64,000 nucleotides of DNA from Undaria pinnatifida (Eukaryota; Sar; Phaeophyceae; Laminariales; Alariaceae). The number at the start of each line of letters is the position of its first letter. Position 1 is the first letter of the stretch. This document shows, piece after piece, positions 10,968 to 22,900 of this stretch. The notes under the pieces are model-generated. The model saw only the letters and a program-made list of their open reading frames with translations, had not been told where the DNA came from and did no database searches. The stretch is from positions 15,901,232 through 15,965,231 of the forward strand of contig JABAKD010000013.1 of the NCBI GenBank assembly GCA_012845835.1, read 5' to 3'. The position numbers were made by a program, and so were the translations under genes.

Positions 10968-13900
10968 CTGACACGACAGCACAAGACGCAAGTCACAACT
11001 CAAGGAATCAAGTTTAAGTTCAAACTTTCACGTTAGTACCAAAAAAGAAAAAGAAAAAGAAAAAGAAAGTATCATACCGTAGCGTATTACATAATTACAA
11101 AAAAAGAAGCGTTTTACGAAATATCCACACCAGGTATCAGATGCATACTACCGGTACCATATTACTATTAATACTATTACTACCTGGTACACTATTTACC
11201 AGGCACGATGCGAAGTTACCTTAAATACTCACATGACTTATCACAAAACCTCAAAATCCCACTACGACTGAATCAATTACGGCAAAAACAACATCACAAT
11301 ACACTCGTGATCTGGCGTTCGTGCGGTACCAGTGCGCTCTATTAATCATTAATCATTAATAATGCGGGGCTCCAGTTTAGTGCGGTGATCACGTCTTGTC
11401 ACTACACCGTAATAGCAAGGGATGGCAAGGGATACGTCGGGGTCCCAGTTCAGTTGGGGCGCAGTGTAGTGTTCAGGCAAGGCGTCGCACTAATCGTGGA
11501 CCAGGAGTGTATGCATGTACACCTACACATGCAAATTTCGCAGAAAGTCTACAGGTGCCTAAGTAAAAGGTCCCCCCCCCCCCCCCCCCCCCGCCGCCCG
11601 AAACATCCGAACACAAAGGCAAACCCTTCTGGATACGAGGTCCCAACGCCTTACCTGTGCTTCATGAAGGTGTCCCCGTGCTGGCTTAACCTGGCCGTAA
11701 TATTGCTGCCATGGAAGTCAAACGGTTCTTCTCCCCTGCATTAAACGAACAACACAAAAAACACCTTAGAAAATCAAACGAATCTTCTCTGCACCAGCAC
11801 CAATACAGCCAAGCGCTAGAACGTTAAACGGTCCTTCGCCCCCTGCAACCAGACAAGCAATAATTTAAAAACGCGTTGGACATTCAAACGGCTCTTCTCC
11901 TCTGTGCACCAGCAACAGCACAAATACAAGGTACATAATTCAAACGGTTCTACCCTGCAGCAACAACATAAAATCACCTTGTAGAAACAAAAACGCCTCT
12001 TCCCTCCAGCTACACCAAACACAAATACAAGGTACAAAATTCAAACGGTTGTACCCTGCAGCAACCTAAAATCACCTTGGTAAAAACAAAAACGCCTCTT
12101 CCCTCCAGCTACACCAAACACCAAACACACGTTAGATAGTCAAACCAGCCAGCAGCAACAACAATAAACAAGTTTTGAAAAATCAGACGTTTCGTTCAAC
12201 TAATCCTGGCGATCTTGTCCAAGACCAACAACAGCACAAAAAACGAGCTAGAAGCCGAACGGACTCTTCTCTCGTGCACCAAGACCAACAACAACAAGCT
12301 AGAAGTCAAACGGCTCGTCTCCCCTGTGCACCAAAACGCAAAAAAACACGTAGTGAGAGAGTCAAACGGCGCTTTCTCCTGGACCGCGGCAAAGAAAAAA
12401 AACTTTTACATGCGGGCAGAGAGCCGCCCAAAGTTGAAAATAGGCGTGTTCGACGACAACGTAACTTCGCTGCTTTTAGATATCGTTGGCTATTTATGCC
12501 ATTTCTGTGGCGGTATGCTGGTGTACCAGGTTACTGACACTGCTTTTCTGAACATCTCAGTCGCCGACGACGCTCAAACACGAGTTGGAAAAAATCAACG
12601 AACAGCGATGAGCAGAGGGAATACTGACTGAGCACTATGCCTTATCAAATGAATGCAAGCACCGGGGAAAAAGAGATAAGGGCAAGACATTGATGGCCAC
12701 GGCTAGTCCAGAAGGCCGTTGAGCATAAAAACTCCCACGGGCTGATCACTGAGCGGGAAATAAAAAGTAACACAAGCTTTTCCATGATGAACAACACATA
12801 AAACAAGAATGAAACACCCGTGTTAGTACGTTACTATTACTAGCTGTCAGCTATCTGTGAGCTATCTGTGAGCGAAGGGCTCGCAACCCCTACGGCTTGA
12901 CGATTGAGATGGCAACTAAAACCAAACACTACAAAAACATCCAACATGAACTCAAAAGAGGTCTGTACGATACTATGATACTATCATACCTGTCAACGAA
13001 GGGCTCTCCAACGACCAAGCCCGCTTGCAAGTGTGCCTCCATCATGGCCGAAGTCTCGTCTCCCGTCAAGAACTTGAGCTTCTGGCTTACCTGTAACATG
13101 ACAGACAAGAAAATAAAGTCACCGGCGGTCACATCACAAACAAATGCAAACAGGTACGAGTCAAGCTATATTTCCATGCAGCAAGCGTCTTGGTTGATTG
13201 GTTTAAACATACCGTCATCGTCCGATAAAACATCCTAAACAACGAGCTACTCCATACCTGGTAAGCTCTAGTCCCATATACTACAGAGGGTGTGCCACCT
13301 ATGGCGTGACGCGCTGCCGAAAACGGATACGAGTAGTAAACCGTAACGCCATAACAAATACTACAAAAACTAAGAACCAGCAAACCAAGGCCACCACAGC
13401 CTCGAAATTACGGCTGCTGCCTCTGCGTGTTGCAAGGTGTAACCAGGGGTCGGCAACCCTCTGCCTCAAAATTACGACTGCTGCCTCTGCGTGTTGGACG
13501 TCGTAAGTAGGCGTCGGCAGTAGACGCCCTCTGTTAAGCTTCACAATTAACTACAGGGATACGCCTTACCCCCGCACCCCCGCACTACCGCACTACCGCA
13601 CTTTCGATTGTATTGTATTGTATCGTATTGTATTGTATTGTATTGTATAGTATCGTGTTGTATGGTATTGTATTGTGTTGTATCGTGTTGTATTGTATTG
13701 TATTGTATTGGAGCGCGAACCTACACGGAAAGCACCACAAGATGAGCACTTATAAGAACCGCACTCAAGAACTGTTACCACCGAGACGTGCAGTAGGGGG
13801 TGGATCGATATCATCCCCTTGCGAGAATACGTAAAAAGGGGGTTTCCAATGTGTCCATGGAGGCATTTCCGTGTGGCGGCCGCTGGCAAACCTTCAACAA

Positions 13901-16900
13901 CATTTGAAAAAAAAATGCTAGTACGTATAGACTTGCGAACCGTCCGCGAAATGGGACCGGTAACTCGCATCCCTGAAAACTGACGACCGCCTTTGCCCAT
14001 GGGAAGTTGTAAGCAGCGGTCGGCCTGCTACAGGGCTACAGGGCTAAAATCCCTTACCATATGCCTAACCCTAACCCCAAACATAACCAACCCTTACCCG
14101 TATAATCTCTGGATCATGTCGGTTTTTCGGCAGCCCAGACGAGGCGGAGGTTTCCAACATACATATAGAGGCGTTTAAAATTAGGGGTTGCTGCGAAACA
14201 TTCAAAAACCGCAGTTTTTCAAGAACCCAGTAACATTACCTATTAGTATTGATAGTACCGACTTGCGAACCGTTCGCAAAACGGGGTCGGTAACACGTAT
14301 TCCTAGACAGCGGTCGACACGCCTCACACTCGCCTGATATCTGGGACCATGTCGGCTATAACTAGACTAAGGCATTACACTTGTACATTACCGGAAAGCA
14401 ACCTGATAACTGCTTGAAACTAACTACCAGGTAAATCCGATAAAAATGCCGACAGCGTCATCGAAATGACGACCGCCTCTGCTTGTGGAAAGCTGTGAGC
14501 AATGCTTGAGTTACGATTAAGACTCTTATACCGTAACCCTAACCCTAATCCTAACCGTAACCGTAACCGTAACCCTAACCCTAACAACTAACAACTAACC
14601 CTACTAGCCGTACTAACCGTACTAACCGCAATAACCGTAATGAAGCCCTCACCCGCATGATCTCTGGATCATCTCGGTTGGCCGCAGCCCAGACGAGGCG
14701 GAGGTAGTCGTCAACAAAACCCTTCCGGTACTCTCGACACGCTCCGAAGTCGATCAGGCTCATCTTTCCTGCACCGGCGACAAAAAGAAACAGACGACTT
14801 TACAGCTACACCCACGTTTTTTTTTTTTTGACAGACCTAATTGGAAATGGCATATGATAGGGATCTTTTCGTAGCAATACACGGGCTTTGTAACCCAACG
14901 CCATAACAAAAAACAAGCAAGCAATCACGTGCGCGACAGCACTTCCAACACATTGAAACACAATCGAAGAGCGCGATGATACCATCTGACTTGTTTTTTG
15001 CTTGACTTTTGCGCGCAGCTCAATAAAATAATCTTCATACACCGGTACGATACCAGCCCGACAATAAATACAAGCATAGTAGTTTCTAACAAATACTATT
15101 TGTATCTCAAATACTATTTACAGGTCGAGACGGAACTGAGGTGGGTGATGGGGTGCTGCTATCATATAATCCCAAGAACCGTTTACAATTGTATCACCAT
15201 GCAGATAGATCAATGGGTTAAAAACATCACTGGTTGAGCCGGGGATGTTGTTTATCACCTCCTTTCTAAGACGTCCGGAATTTCGCATATTTTTCATACA
15301 GCAGTAGCATAGAGCACACCCTGCCTTGCAAAATGCTAATGGTTACCTCCATATCTCCATATCATTCGCCTAAAGTCTACGACCCGACATCGCCACGCTT
15401 CGCTTGTTCTGAATGCATAAAATATCATATCTGCAATATTTCCCGTAGGATTTCTGAGAAACGACATCTATACTATGTCGGGCAGGGTCTCGGACGGGCC
15501 AAATAAACGCCGAGGGAGCCCGCTATAGCAAAAAATACAAAAGCGCGATGAGACTGTAAGGCTGACCACAATATGACCACAATATGACCACAATATGACC
15601 ACAATATGACCACAAGAGTAAGCAACCCTAGTGTGAAGAAATGTAAGCCTTACCAATACCCTTACCAATACCCTTACCAATACCTTTACCATTACGAAAA
15701 AAGCAAGAAACTAGTGGTACGTACGAAACGAGCGATATTACTTTTAAAGGCAGGACCGGGAAACACTGACCTGTTTCTGGATCAAAGAGGAAGTTGCCCC
15801 AGTTGGGGTCCGTTTGCATGAAGCGCCAGTCGAAGAGTTCGTTGATCGTGCACCGCAGCATCAGTCTCGCCACGTGATTGCGAACTTCCTGCTGAACAGT
15901 ACCGATTAATGCTCAATATTACTAGTATCGGGTAGTACCGGTTGGTCACGGTTACCACTATTCCACGACTAGTACCGATTGGTAGAGCCGCTATTAATAG
16001 TACCGACTAGTGCCGAATAGTCTCGGTTAGTACCGATTAGTAGAGCCGCTATTAATAGTACCGATTAGTGCCAATTAATATCGGTTAATACCGATTAGCT
16101 ACGATTTTCAGTACCATTTCGTACCGAGTACCTGGTACCGACTAGTACCGACTAGAGCTGAATATTATCGGTTGACACCGATTAGTTACGATTACCAGTA
16201 CCGATTAATTACGAATAACAGCACCGCATAGTACCGATTCGTATCGGTTAGTACCGATTAGTACTTGGTACCAGGTATTGGTTAGTAGCGACTAGTATCG
16301 GCTAGCACCTACAAGTGCCGTGCAGCGATATGTTAGTATCGCCACGTGATTGCGGACTTCCTGCTCAATACCATGATACCGATATGAGATATACCGATGC
16401 TCAAGTGTCGCAGGTAGGCGTGGATGGCGTCTCGCTCAGTTAACTTCTCGAAATAAAATTTCGCTCCTTCGCATGCACGCACACAGCTACCCCTTCACAA
16501 AAAAGCCTACAGTACCGTCACGGAGGTTGCATGTTGTAGTATCACTCTCGTCGGAAACCTGTATTTGAGAGATGACACGATGAGATGACGTCTCTATTTT
16601 AATATCTACCAGGCGTGACAGAACCCCTGTCCTTCGCGAAACCCCGAACAAAACAAAAATCGATGTGCACAGACGCGTCAAAGGCAGACTCCTATTAATG
16701 GTGTACCATGGTACCTCGTGCCTACCGAGAGTGCAATTGTAGCCCGACCCTAACCCTAGCCCTGACCCTAACCCTAGCCCTGACCCTAACCCTAGCCCTG
16801 ACCCTAACCCTGCATGCATACACAGCATCTCTCTTGGCGTGTCAGAAAACATATGTTTGCTGTAGTTAGGTGCATTCGACCGGTGTTGCTGTTGTGTGCG

Positions 16901-19900
16901 GGTTTGTTCGGCGGTCGAAAAAACCGTCGTCTGCCATCTCGAACCCTAATGGGGTTAGGGTGTTTTTGGGGGGTGGTTGCAAATTAAATATATATATATA
17001 TACAAAAATTCGCGTTTAAAAACGATTTCATCAAGGCACCGCATATACTAGAAGCAAGCATTGAAACAATCAAGCAACCGATTCACCTGAGGCATGGGCA
17101 GGACTTGGTCCACAGGAACACCGGGCGCCAAATGCGTGGTGAGCACCTGTTGGTTTGTGGTGGTGAAGTGGCGGCGCCGTGGCGGGGAAGGGGACATTTA
17201 GTAAACGGGACATAACCTGTCATCAACCAAAATGTGCTGCGCGCCTATCGACTGATGGGTCTTTTGATTTTTTCCGCATTTTATTGACCATTTGGGGGCT
17301 TCAGAGCAAAACCATGTCGAAAATATACCATCATGACAGACTACTAAGAGTGGTAGCGATGATTGCAGTATTGGATACAAAACTAAGTCCGAGCTAAGGG
17401 GCAAGGTTAGGTACCAGGTACAATACGCGCGAGCAAGCATCGTGGCAGTGCTTCGCGTTATTCCTATAGTCTAATTAGTTGCCTCAAAAGAATCGCACTC
17501 ATGGTGTTGTTGGTGGCTTTGTATGGGCCCGCAAAGGGTCAAATGGTGTCGCTTACCGCATGCACAACAAGCAACAGTACCACATCAAGAGTGCTCGCGG
17601 GATACTAACTTTGGTTGGACACGAAAATGTACAGTAAAGGTATTGAAACCGATGAGCGTCATACCCCAAGGTCAACACAACCCACAAACAAACGGCGAAA
17701 AGGAGCCAAAACGGCGCTTGAACCTATTTTTTCGTGGGTTGGTTATGATGTTTGTCGGTGTCAACACTATCGTAATATATTTTCCTTTTCCTCGCTTGGT
17801 ATGGTATCCCCCCAAAACACCGCAAACGAGGTACTTGGTACTTGGTACGAGGTACAGCATACCTGGTACGAGTACCCACATTGGGTTCATCTCGCCTCTC
17901 CTCCTTTCTCTTCCCTCTTTTGCTATACAATCATGTCATACGACGTCCCCTCTGTAATCGCCGCGCGATTTGATGGGTTTCATTTCGATGGGTCCCCGAT
18001 ATATCATGGGGCGCTGTGGGTCCTCCACAAAGAGTCAATACACAGGCAACCCTGACGGCATCCTCAGCCCGTGTAGTACTAACTGTACAAGTACTGTACA
18101 AGTACTGTACAAGTACTGTACAAGTACTGTACAAGTACTGTACAAGTACTGTACAAGTACTGTACAAGTACTGTACAAGTACTGTACTTGTACTGTACAA
18201 GTACTGTACAAGTACTGTACAAGCACTGTACAAGCCAGTACACTGAAGCACGGTCTAGTGGTGCACACTGGCTTAGTCACTGGCTTAGTCTCGATAGTCT
18301 CACCTCTTTGCTGAGTAGGTCTGGTACCACCTTCGGGACGCTCGCCCATCGGGAAAGCTTCTCGTCCGACTCCACCAAGGTCCTGAAACGCTCCTGCACA
18401 AAACAGAACACAGACACAGACAAACGACAACGCCATTAGCCAACATTATAATGATACTGCTACTATACTGCTATTAACATACTGCGAGTTCAAACACCAC
18501 TAGAATACTATTAGCAACGTATTAAAATACTATTACAACACTAGTAAAATACTACTGGCTAATCGAACAGCGCATGTTCCTGTGTGGTAGCAAACGCGGC
18601 ACCAAAAAACAGCCAAATCAGCCAAGACCACGAGTGCACTGGTCGAAAGGAAAACGAAGCGAGGAGGGCTGCATAGCTCTGCAGACCTTGGTCCAGCTTC
18701 GACACAATGGCTCAACTACAGAATAAACTACATGAACTACACTATCAACTCCAGTAGTTTGCTTTTAACCCTTACAGCACTGCACTCCCGTTATGTCCAC
18801 ACATATTCTCGTCTGACTCCACTGAGGCCCTGAAACTTTCCTGCAGCAACGCCACACCACACGACGGAAACAGACAAAGCAGGCAAGACAACAAGTCTAG
18901 TGCTAATCGTTCCTGTACAATACCAGTATATAATAGCAACGCGATACCACATACAGTCAAATCAGCCAAGACTACGAGTATGGTCTAATGGTGCGTGAGA
19001 GGAAGGTGACAGAAGGAGCACTGTATACTGTGTAGTCGTATACACCCTGGCCCAGCTTCTAGAATGTCTGCAATACGCTTGATAACTAGAAAAAAAAAAC
19101 AACTGAAATGTAAAACGCTGAAACGTTCTTGCAGCAAGACGACACCACAACCATCAAAGCAGCCGAGACTATCAGTCCAATGGCAAACGACACAAGAACG
19201 ACTACCGAAGAAGAGCTGTATAGAATCTTGGCCCAGTTTCGATGGCAAACAACGCAACGCCAGCAAATGCTGCGCAAGGAGTGCTTTCACGCAGGACCAA
19301 CGCGTCTCAGTGAGACAATTTCGTGCACAGCGCTGGCATGACCTGGTTTGCTGCTTCTTTCTCGTAGTCGCACTCTTCCCCCAACTCTTCTCTGGCCACC
19401 TGATGAAAAAGGCATATTGGGGACATGACAGGGATCACTGCAATCGTTCACTTGGTTGCACATGTAGCTCGTGTGGTGAAGCAACATTCCAGAGGATACC
19501 ACAAAAAGTACCAACTTTTCGATATTGTTCTCCGTATGCAAAGCATCTGCGAGCGTGATGTTGACATAGCCACGCAAGTTTTAGAGCTCGCATTAAGCAT
19601 TCTGTAAACAGTTGTCGGGAAAGGCGCTGCACTCACGGTCTCTAACCAGTATCAGGCATCAGGTATACCGTGCGAGTAGCCTAGCTTCTGGGGCGCTGTT
19701 AATATAATCTAGGGAAACATGTAGCGAATGAGTGACCAAGTATGGTTTGAGTCTCACTCTCGCAACCAAATCTCAAACAAATAAAAAACTTTACGATTGG
19801 AGGCAGCGGTGTCACCCCTTGACTGACCGCTCCTCAATATAAAAATCCCTAAAAAAAATAGAACTAGGTATAGACTATAAACTTGAAAAGAGCCGTTGCT

Positions 19901-22900
19901 AGGGATAGGGTTAGGGTTAGGGTTAGGGTTGGGGTATGTTGGGGTTTTGTAGGGTTAGAGGTATGTTACACAAGGGCTACGATAGAGGTACACCATTGAT
20001 TTTCTGAGGTTCCCCGCAAAGAAAAGGTTAATACGTTTTACTACTCATTTTACTCGTTTTCATTTTACTCGTTATACTACTCATTTTCCTCGTTTTCAGG
20101 TTACTCATTTTACTCATTTTACTACTCATTTTACTCATTTTACTCTCCAAGGCAAGCCTCTTGACGCAAAAACTGATTTGGAGAAAAATCAAACTGTTGC
20201 CGGATGAAAAATGCCATCCCATCCCATCCCATCCCATCCCATTACCTAGGCCATCCCATCCCATCCCATCCCATCCCATTACCTAGGCCATCCCATTACC
20301 TAGGCCATCCCATTACCTAGGCCATCCCATTACCTAGGCCATCCCATTACCTAGGTATATGATACAACGAAAATTATGCCAAAAAAACTGGTGCTATTAA
20401 TATTATGAAAATTCCGATCATTTTGGGTTCAGGAGCCTAACCCTAACCCTAACCCTAACCCTAACCCTAACCCTAACCCCGTGATTTCATCACAAAAACA
20501 TTCACAAAACTAGTCCATTTCAGACGAAAACTGATACTTCGCATACAGTAGCGGCTACGGTTTAAGAGAAAATGTTTAAGAGAAATTACGGGTTTAAGAG
20601 AGGTGAACTGGCTGGTACGACCAAAATCGATTTAAGAGAGAACTGGTCTTATGTGTAGGATTTTCTCTTAAATCGAACTGCTGGAAATCACACCACATAG
20701 CCGTCACACGCATCACACACAGCTGCAGACACCATTCCCTGCGCCGCGGGCAGTCGCTGCACAGCTGTCCCCGACCACACGCCAGGCCCACCGAAGTTCA
20801 CCAATCACCAATGCATAGGCGCCTGCGGGCAGTACCTCCATGGCACTAGTGGTGTGGTGGACCTGCTCGGGACCAGCGAGATGCACCGCATTTGCCACAC
20901 CTGTGCGACTTCCCGCGAGAGTGAGATATGATTTAAGAGAATATTCTCTTGTACCGTAGCCAACACAGTATAACAAAAAGCCGGATTTAAGAGAGGGAAA
21001 CTGGGCTGGCACGGACCTCTCTTAAACCGTAGCCGCTACTGTACCTTAATACCTGTATCGTAGCACTTAGGGTTACGGTTAGGGTTAGGATACCACACCT
21101 TGACTCCTGCTGACCACCACTTACATTAAAATACCGCAAATTTTAGGCCCAGGCTGGTGTTAGGTGTTAGTGAAGCGAGGTGATTATTTACTTCTGGTTA
21201 GGGTTAGGGTTAGGGTTAGGTTACGGCGGCCCCTTTAGCGCCGGGATAAGCCGGACATCTTCGCCGTCCGATACAAAATCTCCCGGAAAAGAATGCAAAA
21301 AAAAATATACGGTGTACTACTGTTGTGTGCTCACCTCTATTATTTCGTCGATGTAAAGACCTGGCGGGAGTATGTTCGTCAACTGCACCAGCCGCTGCAA
21401 GTTTTTGAGGTCAGACTCGACGCTGTCAGCCACGCCCGGGTACTGAATCTTCATGGCTACCTCTGTACCGTCCAGCAAGCGCGCTCGGTGCACCTGCCAC
21501 AGCAATAAGTAGCCCAAGGCAACAGCACACCAATACAGCAGTACAGCAGTACAACAACACACGGTAGAGGCAGCCGGACAGAAGCTAACCCTGAGCAACA
21601 ACAGCAACTTTGCATACGCACCGGCCACAACACAACACCAAAACAGACAGAACATCAACGACATGGTATACGGTGGGGCAGCAGGATAGAGGAAGCACGA
21701 GCGATGCGCACATCAACACCCGTAGAAGGCGTCGGCCCTACAAAGCCTTTCCGGTAAGGTGAGGTATGGCCAGAACAATGTTTCAAAAAATGTTTCGAAA
21801 AACGTTTCGAAGAAGGACATAAAACACGCGACAAAAGGAGTGAAAGATATTCATATAAATGTATAATACAACATTTTCAACCTTAATGGGACGTGAGAGG
21901 GAAGCAGAAAGAGCCACGATAAGAAAACTAGGCTTAGGACAGCATCAGCCACTGCTTGGTTGGGGCATGAAGATTACCATTTTGGTGACCGTAATGGAGA
22001 TTTTGGGTGTCCGTAATGAAAGATATTGGGTGGCCGTGATGATGATTATGGGTATGGTATCCTTAATTAACCTTTTGGTGTGCGTAATGACTGAACATTT
22101 TGGTGTCCGCAATGGGTGAGCATTTCAACCATTAGTATCTGTCATGGTTGAACATCTTCGTGCCCGTAATGAGTGCTGTAATGGTTGAACATCTTCGTGC
22201 CCGTAATGAGTGAAGGTGTTGGAGTCCGTAATTAATGTACATGATAAGTACAAGGCAAGGGGTCGCACCACGCCGGCCCAGCATAATGCTACTCGTCCTG
22301 CAGCGCGCCGACACTACCGACACTACCCATAGGCGGATATTACCGCCAAAAGTTGCGTATTGTTGTTATTTTTGTTTGTAATTTCTGGGCCCCACAAGGG
22401 TTAACCGACTGCAACCGACTGCAACCGACTGCAACCGACTACAACCGAGTACAACCGACTACAACCGACTACAACCGACTACAACCGACTACAACCGACT
22501 ACGGACGACCCCAAGCCGGAGAGAGTTCAGACTGGACTTGGAATTGTTTGGGCAACGCAATGGTTAGGATGACTTCCCGGCGAGGTGCTACATTCGAGAT
22601 TCTTCCCGACTGGCAAATGAGGACTGAACATACCTTGGCGCGGGTTCAACGACGAGGTTCGAACCTAACACCCAACCCTAACTCTTCAGTAGATCGTCTG
22701 GGATTTTTTCGGAAATATGCATCAAGAGTTAGCGTGAACTACCAACCATTTTGTCGGAGTCGGGCCAAATCGTAAACGTTACCATAACAACGTTAAGGAG
22801 TTAAAAGGTAATAGTCCGTTTGACCACTGGAAAAAGGGTAACCGGTTACCTGCCCAAAGTAAGTAAGCCTTAAGCACTCTCCCCCTCTGGACCGGCGGGA

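Larger units (their letters stand above)
13091..14652 (-). other. COQ8 intron 9, repeat-rich
   Basis: Contains a 64-bp tandem pair near 13399-13510, an ATTGT pentamer array (13608-13710) and recurring ACGACCGCCTCTGC-like units at 13984 and 14466. It also holds copies of the exon-9 donor region (14088-14150, shorter near 14330-14360) and telomere-like arrays at 14062-14100 and 14532-14586. Confidence 0.75.

Noticed and set aside
13443-13460. hAT-like terminus CAGGGGTCGGCAACCC
   Set aside because: No opposite-orientation partner or 8-bp duplication nearby; it lies within a 64-bp tandem repeat.
18083-18235. CRISPR-like direct repeats (also 22404-22503, 23277-23335, 32047-32242)
   Set aside because: Contiguous minisatellites without spacers, in a eukaryotic gene.
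18820-18880. Alternative exon 6 of the COQ8-type gene ([12 protein letters not shown])
   Set aside because: Frame breaks after about 14 residues and lacks the VPKVVPDLL end; a decayed duplicate. The same applies to the exon-9 copy at 14088-14150.
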